Source: Antedon bifida (taxonomy: Eukaryota > Echinodermata > Crinoidea > Comatulida > Antedonidae). Taken from it: a stretch of 64,000 nt of DNA. Where the stretch lies: the NCBI GenBank assembly GCA_963402885.1, contig OY727095.1, positions 28,029,001 through 28,093,000 of the forward strand, written 5' to 3'. The notes below the pieces were generated by a model. It saw only the letters and a list, made by a program, of their open reading frames with translations, searched no databases and was not told the DNA's origin. A program made the position numbers and the translations under genes. Shown here piece after piece: positions 45,401 to 51,895 of the stretch (position 1 is its first letter; the number at the start of each line of letters is the position of its first letter).

Positions 45401-48371
45401 AGATGCCTGACCAAACATCAAATTTTGATGCGAAAACTTTAAACACCTTTATCCTTGTAGAAACGCTACAACGAAGATTTCCCAACCTCATTAATCATTT
45501 TGACTAGAGTCGTCGTTAGAGAGTCGTTTCATACATAAACAGAAAAAAAAAAGAGAGAAACAAATCGATTCTTTACAACAAATTATTTCATTGATTCATT
45601 GATGCAAATTTAAAAAATATAATATTCTTCAGAATATCTAGCTTAATATTTGAAAACAAAAGGAGTGATCTTTAAATGACATTTACATTATAATACACAG
45701 ATTAGGCAGTGGGGATTTGTTTCAACAATGATTGCCTTTTTAACCGGTCAATTACATATGCCTCTACCCACTAGAGTGATGTATTAAAGACGCATGCTGT
45801 ATAAAATAGAATTAAATTCGGAATTGATAATACTATAATTATTTATAATCTATTACTTGGCACAATATAAAAACATGCAAACGTATTTAGTTAGAAGTCC
45901 TGTTTAGGGGACACCTTCCAGATCTATGAAAATGTCCCCTTAATAATAGATGTCCCTTAAATAGGCTGTCAAATTGTAAGTTGCTTTAAAAACTAAACAG
46001 AATTAAAATCAGAATTGATAATATTATAATTATCTATAGTTTATAAAACTCGAAAATGGTTTTTGTTGAAAAATAACTTTAAAATAACTTATATTTAAGC
46101 CTTTTAAAAATTCTTTTATCATTCATTTTAATGATTTTTCTTACTACAGATTCTTTGTTTTCCTTTACAATTTCCATCAATATAAAGTTTGCTTTTTAAT
46201 TGCTAATAATAAATTTTAAAAAAAACATTGAAAAAGGCTGCGAAATTATGCAAAATGTGTCGGCCTTGGTATGTATAAATGTAGTGTCAATTCTGTGCAA
46301 AATATTTCAATTAACTCGGATAGTGATAGCCGCAAACCTAAATCACGATAGATTAAAATTACTGAACACTAATGGCCATGACATATGGTGTAAGCTTTCG
46401 CAATATAATAATTAAAACAAAATTCTTTAAAAAAAAAAATTCTAAATTACTATAAAAGCTTGTCATAAGGTAACAATAGGTTAATGATCTATTTTCTAAA
46501 ACTATTTTATGAGGAAAAAAGTAGTAAAAGAGTTAATGGCCTCAAGCAGAGGGAACAATCCTTGAGATCATACATATTTACATTTGTTAATTTCTTACGT
46601 CAATTAAACACTCTTTAACAACCACTCATAAACTATAACAGATGCAGTACAATTATATAAATAATTCCTTTGTATTTTTGTTATCACTCCCCTGTGGTAG
46701 ACAATATAAAACAACAATATACAATAAATATTTTTACATAGAAAATAAAAAAGTTTGACTGACAACATATAGAAGATTTCCTTTAATTGTATTATCTTAA
46801 AGCAGGTTACAAGCTAACAAAATAAATGAACAAATGTTGTTATAAGGCTAAAGTGTATATAATTACTGTTAACATGAACATAAAAGTGTTGAACATCTGC
46901 CAAATGATACCACACACAGAATAAGCTGCGGACTGTATACTAGGATGTAGACACAAAATGAAAATGGTGGGGTAACAAAGTGTATATTTCTAAGAGTGAA
47001 TTTAATTTTTGTTGTTGATCCAATCGAAAAGTATGAAATACAAAGTATAGTACTTACAACAGGTTTTTGCAAACGTTCCATTCACTTTTTCAATTACTGT
47101 AGGCTGAATTGTTCTTGGTTAATCTGGTCAATACATGATCTCTGTGTTTTTTAAGGCGCTGTTTTACATTCATGTTGGACCACATTATAGCCAAGAACAA
47201 CAGTCTACTTAAAAAAGCAAACAATATGTTGGCAAAATGTGTTGTAGCAAGTACCACTGTGTAATTTGCACTTTTCGATTTTATTGGATCAACAAAAAAG
47301 AAAACTCACCAAATGAAATTAGTTTCAGAATGTATATTTCTACTATTGAAAATCTCAAAAGAATGGTTTACTTCGAAACCAGTTTTGGTAGATGTTTGAA
47401 AGCTTGACAAAATTGGATTGGATCATCAAAAATAAATCATTAACAAATACATTCTAGCTAGAGATCAAGATGAACCTTTTTAATAATAATCGAAAGCCTT
47501 AAATAAGACCTTCCAGCCAGCCTTTCTTTTTTTTCTGTCTTCCAAAGGACATTGCATTGATCTGAATACTGTTTTTGCCCTCCATAATCATTACTACTAG
47601 CATATTTGAGGTATAAAATCAAGTAAACAACAAAGGGTATAGTACATGACATTTTGCAGACCAAAACATTTCCTGGAGTACAATGAAAGGTTTGCTTATA
47701 CTGTAGGTCAACACCAGTGGCGTAACGTAGAGGCCTTTAGTTTAGGAACCCTAAGTAGCCCTACAATGCTGGAGGTTTTTAGACTTTTTCTGACATATTT
47801 TAATGCCTGTTTATCCTCTGGGCACTGCTCAGGGAGCCCCATAAGCTCCTGGGCCCCTGGGTTTAGCTCATAGCTGTTACGCCACTGGTCGACACCGGAA
47901 CTCATCTCAACTGAAATTTAAAATAGTTAAGTGTAGTCTTGGCAACTTTGGAGAAGCTGAATGGAAATGAAGAGAATTGAAATGTTCATGTGAACCAACT
48001 ATTCATGGTTACCAATGCGATTTTGAAATAGTACCCGAACAATTTTGTCAACATTGAACTAAATAAACTTAACTGCGCTCATGTCAACATATTTTGTGCA
48101 ATGTGGACAATTGAGTGCTCATGACGAACAAGTTGGATCGAGTGCTGTGTCGACCTAACGCCACCTTTGTAATGAACTTACCAGAGTCTCCTTCAGAGAC
48201 ACAGTACGTTGACCACGGACTTGTTTTCTTTGCCTGACGTTCTCGCTTTTTGTGATTGTAGTTAACCTCCTCATTCATGATCACCATCTCGCACATTCCA
48301 GTATCATCACTCGTGATGAATGAATGATGGATGTGTGATAGGATGAAGGACGGATCATCTAACAACGCCAT
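6230..48371 (-). CDS. MAPKAP1: MAPKAP1/SIN1, mTORC2 subunit: complete spliced CDS, 10 coding exons
   Basis: Orthologue of SIN1 (MAPKAP1), the mTORC2 subunit that recruits AKT/SGK/PKC substrates and helps place the complex at membranes. I joined ten exons: 48371-48182, 38846-38673, 36332-36190, 35853-35681, 24814-24632, 22901-22792, 12238-12131, 8458-8306, 7698-7558 and 6423-6230. Every junction is GT-AG, all phases match, and the sum is 1569 nt, coding 522 residues like the human long isoform. Landmarks: N-terminal [10 protein letters not shown] (21-30); an AGC-kinase site RQRTNT with T91 matching human T86; the CRIM domain (about 135-265) with acidic loop [11 protein letters not shown] (239-249); a Ras-binding-like domain (about 282-361); and a C-terminal PH domain (about 387-500) with WNKQK (434-438). 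Introns total about 40 kb. Family assignment is near certain. Exon ends rest on consensus plus homology, without transcript data. Confidence 0.95.
7558..7698 (-). CDS. MAPKAP1: SIN1 coding exon 9 (PH domain)
   Basis: Encodes residues 412-458 plus one base, phase 1 to phase 1. The acceptor CTACTTAG precedes 7698 and the donor ACAG|GTAAAT follows 7558. [11 protein letters not shown] matches human [31 protein letters not shown] matches [20 protein letters not shown]. The lysine matching human K428, a phosphoinositide-binding residue, is kept (K438). Confidence 0.9.
8306..8458 (-). CDS. MAPKAP1: SIN1 coding exon 8 (linker and start of PH domain)
   Basis: Encodes residues 361-411 plus one base. 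The acceptor ATATTTTCTAG precedes 8458 and the donor TTTG|GTAAGT follows 8306. [11 protein letters not shown] (390-400) matches human YKSFKVSMIHR, the first PH-domain strand. The human segment after it, RLRFTT with phospho-site T398, reads NVLRPPSG here. The second AGC-kinase site is therefore absent, and the lipid-contact position human R393 is lysine (K400). The linker at 362-389 is poorly conserved. Confidence 0.9.
8677..8713. repeat. Perfect 17-bp-arm hairpin
   Basis: GCAGGGAGTTGTTATTA (8677-8693), loop GAT, then the exact reverse complement (8697-8713). Beyond one mismatch four more pairs form. In SIN1 intron 7. Confidence 0.85.
8790..9095 (-). mobile_element. tRNA-headed SINE
   Basis: On the minus strand a tRNA-like head has a box A-like GTAGCTGAACGGTTTAGGG (9034-9016) and a box B-like CTGGTTCAATGC. 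A body follows with GTGCATCTTTCAGAAGAGTA, shared with the copies near 24.2, 29.0 and 30.9 kb. The 5' boundary is approximate. Confidence 0.6.
9092..9206. repeat. Palindromic element, about 110 bp
   Basis: AATATTTCATTAACTATGTC pairs with GACATAATTAATGGCGAAAT (two-base bulge) around a short centre. The outer pairing is weak. Possibly a MITE relic next to the SINE at 8.8-9.1 kb. Confidence 0.5.
12131..12238 (-). CDS. MAPKAP1: SIN1 coding exon 7 (Ras-binding domain, C-terminal part)
   Basis: Encodes residues 325-360 plus one base. The acceptor TTCTTATCAG precedes 12238 and the donor ACATA|GTAAGT follows 12131. It reads [15 protein letters not shown], then [19 protein letters not shown], matching human GPQYRLEKQ and EFCLVREN. 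The exon is phase 1 on both sides (108 nt), so skipping it would keep frame. Human MAPKAP1 is known to make isoforms by exon skipping in this half of the protein, but whether this gene does cannot be seen here. Confidence 0.9.
13049..13200 (+). mobile_element. MITE, TAAAGCTCTGTC family, copy 1 (3' end missing)
   Basis: Opens TAAAGCTCTGTCTATAC, then CAAACTAGTTTGAC. The internal words AAATATGG..GATATGACATCATCATG and GGACAC..CACATTT follow, then AAAGTTTGATAG as the start of the other inverted end. The terminal GTAGACAGAGCTTTA is lost. This is a non-autonomous palindromic DNA element without coding capacity. Confidence 0.75.
14870..15012 (+). mobile_element. MITE, TAAAGCTCTGTC family, copy 2
   Basis: Nearly complete. 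It runs from TAAAGCTCTGTCTACAC to GTGTAGACAAGGCTTA, with the internal CAAACATGGTAGTGATATG and CATGTCCATACATGG shared with the other copies. The ends are inverted repeats of each other. Confidence 0.8.
17661..17712 (+). repeat. 18-bp tandem triplicate
   Basis: TTATACCCAGGGTTGCAC is repeated 2.9 times without substitutions, in SIN1 intron 6. It is too short and too regular to be coding. The identical copies imply a recent expansion. Confidence 0.9.
19027..19051 (+). mobile_element. MITE end fragment, TAAAGCTCTGTC family
   Basis: Only the terminal GATAGTGTAGACAGAGCTTT is left. The upstream sequence is unrelated to the family interior. Confidence 0.6.
20599..20743. repeat. Palindromic element
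   Basis: The centre is GATCATCCTC, a 10-base loop, then GAGGATGATC. The outer arms pair less perfectly (GTTGATATAAAGTTTGCGGT against the complement of CACAAACTTTCAACATATTGA). It looks like a short MITE with no other copy noticed in the window. Confidence 0.55.
22250..22385 (-). mobile_element. tRNA-derived SINE head
   Basis: The minus strand reads GGAGCTGTAGCTTGGTGGTT (box A-like) and then GGTTCCAGGGTTCAATAC (box B-like) at tRNA spacing. It lacks a foldable cloverleaf and a clear acceptor stem, so it is called a SINE fragment, not a tRNA gene. The body differs from the other SINE copies. Confidence 0.5.
22792..22901 (-). CDS. MAPKAP1: SIN1 coding exon 6 (Ras-binding domain, N-terminal part)
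   Basis: Encodes residues 288-324 plus one base. The acceptor AACATTCAACAG precedes 22901 and the donor TCAG|GTATTA follows 22792 (a weak donor match after +4). [21 protein letters not shown] aligns with human VDNTKVTMKEILLKAVKRRKG, the start of the ubiquitin-like Ras-binding domain with its basic helix. The exon is too short to stand out as an ORF and was found by homology and phase. Confidence 0.9.
23265..23306. repeat. Hairpin, 15-bp arms with one mismatch
   Basis: CAGGGAAGCGTAAAA and TTTTACTCTTCCCTG flank a 12-base loop in SIN1 intron 5. Confidence 0.7.
24080..24310 (+). mobile_element. tRNA-headed SINE, plus orientation
   Basis: GGGTTCAAGGCTC (box B-like, about 24133-24145) is followed by CACTCGCTCC, ATAGGTCCAGTGGTACAAC and GTACATCTTTCGAGACAAGT, the body shared with the copies at 8.8-9.1, 28.96-29.1 and 30.8-31.07 kb. 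The head is diverged. Confidence 0.5.
24632..24814 (-). CDS. MAPKAP1: SIN1 coding exon 5 (CRIM acidic loop)
   Basis: Encodes residues 227-287 plus two bases. The acceptor TTTATTTCAG precedes 24814 (one base completes S227). It carries [15 protein letters not shown], the acidic substrate-recruitment loop of the CRIM fold, and then [11 protein letters not shown]. The donor is read as AT|GTATGT after 24632 (phase 2), because only this choice joins exon 6 in frame to give [13 protein letters not shown] second GT (GTAAAT) lies 8 nt upstream in the exon and would shift frame. Confidence 0.92.
25023..25654 (+). mobile_element. TTAA-flanked MITE, copy 1 (630 bp)
   Basis: TTAA borders both ends. Inside are AGACCCCTTCCCT and, at the right end, its near-perfect inverted copy AGGGAAGGGGGCT. 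The interior has GTACGAACATCGTA, CACGATCGATCGAAAAG and GGCCTAGCTAGGC-type words and no ORF. TTAA target duplication is typical of piggyBac-group elements. The family assignment is inference. Confidence 0.75.
27685..27845. repeat. GGGGACAC-family dispersed repeat
   Basis: Shares AAAGGGACACCTTCGATACCC, CAACAAAGTGTCCCCTTAA and CAGGGGTGTCCTCTGGACAG with pieces at 33.8-34.14 kb, 45.90-45.97 kb and 54.09-54.19 kb. The words occur in both orientations, suggesting a palindromic element. Boundaries are approximate. Confidence 0.5.
27860..28405 (-). mobile_element. TTAA-flanked MITE, copy 2 (inverted)
   Basis: The same family as 25023-25654, reversed. It runs from TTAAAGCCCCACTCCCTACG to GTAGGGAATGGGTCTTTAA. 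The interior words CTAGGCCTAAAGACCGTCC and CAATCAATCGTGAAGGCC are complements of the copy 1 words, with more substitutions. It is older than copies 1 and 3. Confidence 0.75.
28960..29105 (-). mobile_element. SINE, diverged copy
   Basis: The minus strand reads GGGATTGAGGCCGACTCGCTCC, TAGGTCCAGTGTACAC, then TTCATCATTCAGGATGAGTA. The order and words match the SINE at 24.1-24.3 kb, with substitutions. Confidence 0.45.
30830..31075 (-). mobile_element. tRNA-headed SINE, best-preserved copy
   Basis: The minus strand opens GTTAAGTGGCCGAGAGGTTT (box A of a Ser/Leu-tRNA-like head). GGCACAGGTTCAAGCCTC (box B) follows, then GGAGGTCCAGTGGCTTC and GTGCGTCTCTCAGAAGAGTA, the shared body. It lies entirely in SIN1 intron 4 on the same strand as the gene. 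Confidence 0.65.
31501..31876 (+). mobile_element. TTAA-family MITE, degraded copy
   Basis: The left end TTAATGACACTTCCCTGCAA and the words GTACGAACATCGTA and TTACGACCTTAAAATAGAC are retained. The right end decays after AAAAAATGTAGG, and about 200 bases of the usual interior are missing. Confidence 0.6.
33541..33708 (+). mobile_element. TTAA-family MITE, internally deleted copy (168 bp)
   Basis: TTAAAGACACTATTCCTCAA at the left and ATGTAGGGATAGTATCTTTAA at the right are inverted and TTAA-bordered. Nearly the whole interior of the long copies is absent. Confidence 0.6.
33800..34137. repeat. GGGGACAC-family repeat, split by a nested MITE
   Basis: Contains CAGGGGACACCTCTATTAAGGG, GTGGACACTTTCCTGTGAAATG and, beyond the inserted MITE (33955-34119), GGGGACACTTTGTTGGG. 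The pieces read as one element once the MITE is left out. Confidence 0.55.
33955..34119 (+). mobile_element. MITE, TAAAGCTCTGTC family, nested in another repeat
   Basis: Runs from TAAGGCTCTGTC to GTAGACAGAGCTTAA. The interior is in the opposite order to copies 1 and 2 (CATGATGTCATATCAC first), so it lies inverted. It interrupts a GGGGACAC-family repeat: the downstream flank GGGGACACTTTGTTGGG matches the sequence near 27.7 kb read in reverse. Confidence 0.75.
35681..35853 (-). CDS. MAPKAP1: SIN1 coding exon 4 (CRIM domain)
   Basis: Encodes residues 170-226 plus two bases. The acceptor AAATCATAG|GCA at 35855-35854 joins exon 3 in phase 0, giving [15 protein letters not shown] against human GHVGTTATKKIDVYL. 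The donor TTAAG|GTGAGC follows 35681 (phase 2). Other conserved words are [19 protein letters not shown] and WHYTNQG. Only the 336-bp intron 3 separates it from exon 3, by far the shortest intron of the gene. Two nearer AG dinucleotides were rejected, one for breaking the frame and one for lacking a pyrimidine tract. Confidence 0.92.
36051..36106. repeat. Inverted repeat in the short SIN1 intron 3
   Basis: ATCTTGAAAAGAAGCCCA pairs with TGGGATTCTTTTCGAGAT across about 20 bases. It covers about a sixth of the 336-bp intron, so it may bring the splice sites closer in RNA (inference). Confidence 0.65.
36190..36332 (-). CDS. MAPKAP1: SIN1 coding exon 3 (start of CRIM domain)
   Basis: Encodes residues 122-169. 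The acceptor GTTTTTCAG lies before 36332 (phase 1) and the donor AAG|GTTAGT follows 36190 (phase 0). Conserved SIN1 words are [11 protein letters not shown] at the start, [12 protein letters not shown] in the middle and [13 protein letters not shown] at the end, close to human NNPFNEYSKFDGK. This is the entry to the CRIM domain, which binds mTORC2 substrates. The open frame runs on into the intron on both sides, so the longer ORF here is not a gene of its own. Confidence 0.93.
36333..38672 (-). other. SIN1 intron 2
   Basis: GTAAGA to TTTCAG. It holds a G-run at 37639-37650 and no gene. The segment 37050-37260 is less AT-rich than its surroundings. A segment at about 38270-38410 (A-run flanked by TTTAGGTC and TTTGAAAATCCAACC) looks like a degraded repeat. 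Confidence 0.7.
38673..38846 (-). CDS. MAPKAP1: SIN1 coding exon 2 (AGC-kinase site)
   Basis: The acceptor TTTTGCCCTAG precedes 38846 and the donor G|GTAAGA follows 38673. The exon is phase 1 to phase 1 (58 codons), so skipping it would keep frame. It encodes residues 64-121. [19 protein letters not shown] corresponds to the human segment around T86, a site phosphorylated by AKT/S6K. The RxRxxT motif (R86, R88, T91) is intact. A basic, helix-prone stretch follows ([12 protein letters not shown]). The ATG just inside the exon is not the gene start: the G from exon 1 plus TT codes V64 before it. Confidence 0.93.
44519..44800 (+). repeat. Imperfect direct duplication, about 165-bp spacing
   Basis: AATGGTGTTCTAACACCAATAA recurs as AATGGTGTTCTAAATACCAATAA. 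In the same order TTGGAGGTAATAAT and AACCAGTTA-type words recur at the same spacing. The unit carries a small inverted repeat (GGTGTT / AACACC). Confidence 0.6.
47707..47895 (+). mobile_element. hAT-like MITE with 8-bp target duplication
   Basis: The element spans 47715-47887 (173 bp). Terminal inverted repeats are CAGTGGCGTAAC and GTTACGCCACTG (12 of 12). The flanks GTCAACAC (47707-47714) and GTCGACAC (47888-47895) form an 8-bp duplication with one difference. CAGTGGCG-type ends and an 8-bp duplication fit hAT-group non-autonomous elements. Opposed ORFs inside it are by-products of the palindrome. It is GC-richer than the surrounding intron, which suggests a recent arrival. Confidence 0.8.
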
Positions 48372-48442
48372 TTTGTGGTAATGTGACCTTGCAGTATTCC
48401 TTTATTCACGCCTTTCCATCATGTACAACATTCCAATAAAGT
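48182..48442 (-). CDS. MAPKAP1: SIN1 exon with start codon (coding 48182-48371; 5' UTR to about 48442)
   Basis: The exon encodes residues 1-63 plus one base. The ATG at 48371-48369 is in good context (A at -3, GCG after) and opens [14 protein letters not shown], matching the SIN1 N-terminus, followed by the near-invariant [10 protein letters not shown]. Residues 38-58 (lysine/arginine-rich, then SPWSTYC) are not obviously conserved with vertebrates. The donor is TCTG|GTAAGT, with the intron starting at 48181 in phase 1. Upstream, a long T-run ending in ATAG at 48444-48443 is a good 3' splice site. The exon therefore probably begins at 48442 with about 71 nt of 5' UTR. That UTR boundary is inference. 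Confidence 0.88.
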
Positions 48443-51400
48443 CTATAAAAAAAAACAATTATGAGCATTATACAATATATGTACATATAAATATTTCATC
48501 GTTCTGAAAATAAATACATAAAATAAAAGATTTTTTTTTTTTACTGAATTCTATTGTTTATTGATGGGTCAAACATTCATTAAAAATGAGTTGTTATAAA
48601 CAATAACACAAAACATGTCCTATTACAGTAGTAGTATATATAGATGACAGACAGTCTACAACATTCTCAAAAGAGATTTTAAAAGATAACCTTTTCGCTG
48701 AAAAATACCCTTTCAGACTTTCTAGCTATGACACCAGCAGTGGAAGTGTTGGTAAATAAGCCTAAATAGCCTAGACTGTAATGATTTTTATTCCATTTTC
48801 AACATAATCACAGCTCAAAAACATTCCATCATAATATATGTACTAGTTACGTCTTCGTCGCAGTAAGGATACAGTCCATTCGAGCCTCTGCACTGTTGCC
48901 ATCATTTTGTTAACTCTTTAATAGAAAGATGATCAATTTCATCCGGCCTCTAGTATGTTCCAGTTGATGCGCAGCGGTCGGCGATTTTGTTCTATTAAGG
49001 CCGATTTACAAATAGTTTCTTTCCAGGAGCTATTAGAGCCTTAAACATCATGTAGACAATTTTTGTAATGTTTTTGTTTTGAGTTTGTGTTGTGTCCGTT
49101 GGATATTGTGCTCCGCCAACAGAGCAAACAGAATTTCTATGTTTTTTCTTAAAACAAATGACAATAAATGATACTTGACTTGACACAATAATAGTTTAAT
49201 AGTATCTTCTAGTATGTTTTTCATTGTATCTCCACACAGATCCAAAAGTACAATATTAGAGGTTATTTTCTTGCTCATTGTTATGCTGCAACACCCACTC
49301 AATCAATTTATATTCATTTTTAATTACTCGTTCATTATAATTTACATATTGAATGTGTTTTCAACAGGGTCACATGGTTTCCAGAATTAGATAATAGTCA
49401 GACAAATGTTCTCTTATATTTATCAATGTCAGAACAGGGATAATTACTCGCAAAACAAACACCTTTCAGCCTTATTCAACCACATCAAATAGATGATATT
49501 TTAACGATTAAATAATGTACTTAGCACATTACTGAGGAATATAATTAAGTCCCTGGTCATTATGTAAATTAACTAGGACTCTGCTGACCTACATCTGTGT
49601 CATGTTTGTTGCCTTAAATAGACCAAGTTTCTTTTAAAATTATTTGTGTTTTTAATGTGATTATACACATTGGTTGAAGTATGGCTATCAAGATGTTTCT
49701 AAATCACACTTAATTTTTTTTTGTAATAGCTCACCAACTTAGAAAATAGTTTTTAGTCTTCGTAGCTTTGAAGGTTTCTTTTAGAAATTAGGTTCTTACT
49801 TATAGTAGGCTATGTTGTTAAGTATCATTACATCACTTGTTAAAATACAAGGAATTAACTACCAATTATAATATACCAATTAAGACTCCTTAGGAAACAA
49901 CAAAACCCCAGCAAACCTCAAACCTAATTTTTTGGCTAAAACATCATTTTTTGGTTTAAAATAATTGCTAAACCCCGAAAACTTCCACAAAAAAAAAGGA
50001 AACCCCATCGAACCAACATAATTAGTTACTGAATCGTGAAGTGTACTACACACTTAGTATGTCATTTTTTCACAAAAACTTTTTTATTATACATATTTAT
50101 TTTTTAAGTAAAAAATAAGCCATGTGATGTTAGATTGTTTTCTACTTTAATTTATTTATTTTGTTTTCACACAAAACTAATTTTTTAAATTTACAAAATC
50201 AAAGTTTTAGAGTACAGTATACAATGTACAACTAGGAACCTGCTTAATATGCAAATGTACACAATCTGCTTCATACAGTATGCAAATTAGTAGAAAATAC
50301 CAACACTGTAGAGGAAGAAGCACAAAATAGCTGAATCAAACCTAAAAATGGAATACTTAAATTTCAATCAATGTGTTTAGTTTTATTACTACTGTACTAA
50401 AAAATTGGCTAGAATAGTTTTGTACAGTAGGCAGATACAGTAGTTAAAGTAGCAGCCTTACCTAGTCTTTTTGAGGACGATAAAGTTTCCATTTTCCTGT
50501 TTACGGAGAATGACTAGAAATAATGTATATACATCCTTAAATATACAGTTCAAATTACACTTAAATGTAGAATATTTAAAACTCCAAGTAATATTTGGAC
50601 TTCCAATTGAATTGTTTAAAGACCCATTCCCTACAATTTGTGACATTTTGTAGAAATAATGCATATATGTCTTTAAAAACATTAAACCAGGTCATTCAAT
50701 TATGATAAAAAGAGAGATAATACACTACCTAAGTAGCTCATGGTGAATGTTCTCTCGTGGGCAGTCTTTAGGCCTAGTCTAGCTAGGCTTAGTTTTGTAG
50801 GCCTAGCTGGTAAACATCAGTAATGTACGAACATCGTATGCTAGTAGGCCTAGCCTGACGTTGTATAGTTGCTGCTTTATTTGTGTTTCTGTTTTGCCAG
50901 ACTCTGTTGATACAAATTGGGGGAAACCTGGTATTTCCCTGAAAAGTTAGGAGTCTTCCATTTATTTTGGCCTCACGATCGATCGAAAAGTTGGTGAATT
51001 ACAGAAGAAAAACAAAAATATCAATCCGTGCGCAATGCATGTTCGGATTTATAGCGGACCGCTAAAATTATTAGAATCGACGTATTTTTTCACATTTTTA
51101 ACCGTAAAATCTCAATAAAACCATAGTATTTATTTTTACATTAAATGTAGTTTGTGACCTTAAATTATATCTAAAAAACGTAGGGAATGGGACTTAATGA
51201 AATAAAAAATGGCTGTATTAAAAGCGGAGTTTGAATGCGAGGCCCCTAGCTAGGAAAGCTAGGCCTAGTATGCTGTATCACCAGAGCCAAGAGATTCAGA
51301 AGGGCCACGGGACAGGGGAGGGAAATATATACTGCAGCCGGTCGTAGTCTTCGCGCAAGAAGGGTTCGTAACTATTAAAACGGCTATGCTGACATAGGTA

Positions 51401-51744
51401 ACATGTGTGAAGGCCTAGCCTTCTTCCACTCTAATTTACTACATTTTCCAGATCAGTGCATGTAGGCCTATTAACTATCTATTATTACTGCTTATGATAT
51501 AGTCTTCGGACGCATTTAAAACCCGGTTTAGGCCGCGCCAACAGCATAACACAGATTTACCCATAAAACACATAGCTAGACTTAGGCCCAACGTTACTCA
51601 GCTTTTGCCCGAATCGATCAGTAACTCTGCGGTCTATCCCGCTTTCCCGCAACATAGACACAGTACGGACATTGATCACATGCAGGCCTAGACGAATCTA
51701 AACAGTTATTACAATCATCTCGTCGGATTGTATAAATCACTTAC
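48443..51744 (-). other. Candidate SIN1 5' UTR intron
   Basis: If the proposed UTR exon is right, this is a 3.3-kb intron from GTAAGTGA to a T-run plus ATAG. It carries a full TTAA-family MITE (50616-51197). From about 51.2 kb it becomes GC-richer with frequent AGGCCTA words, as expected close to a promoter. No coding sequence was recognised. Confidence 0.35.
50616..51197 (+). mobile_element. TTAA-flanked MITE, copy 3 (580 bp)
   Basis: Runs from TTAAAGACCCATTCCCTAC to GTAGGGAATGGGACTTAA. It is collinear with 25023-25654 over its length, including CACGATCGATCGAAAAGT and GGATTTATAGCGGACCGC. It lies in the proposed SIN1 5' UTR intron. Confidence 0.75.
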
Positions 51745-51895
51745 AAATGTGTACCTTTAAAACATCTATTTTTGGCAGATGACTTTATTCAGTTGGTATA
51801 AGCTCATAAGCAATGCTGGTACATCGAAAACTTTTGTTGACATTCACTTCCGTGATACACCAATGCGAGCTGCCATCTTGTTCTTCCCACGATTC
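51737..51895 (-). promoter_or_regulatory. Candidate SIN1 promoter and 5' UTR exon
   Basis: On the minus strand CAAGATGGC (51880-51872, a YY1-type word often found just after the start site of TATA-less housekeeping promoters) is followed by CGGAAGTG (51852-51845, ETS/GABP type). About 100 nt further is a strong 5' splice site, GTAAGTGA, starting at 51744. That donor could pair with the 3' splice site at 48443, giving a 5' UTR exon of roughly 51745-51885. The motifs are seen. The transcript model is inference. Confidence 0.35.

Larger units (their letters stand above)
38847..48181 (-). other. SIN1 intron 1 (9.3 kb)
   Basis: GTAAGT to CCCTAG. It contains an hAT-like MITE (47715-47887), an imperfect duplication (44519-44800), a GGGGACAC fragment (about 45905-45965) and an unrecognised sense-strand open stretch (39068-39306). 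Two stretches, 43230-43960 and 45240-45540, are GC-richer and lack repeats. They are the best candidates here for conserved noncoding elements. Confidence 0.75.

Noticed and set aside
47646..47905. Opposed ORFs of 65 and 75 codons
   Set aside because: They lie on the hAT-like MITE and its flanks.
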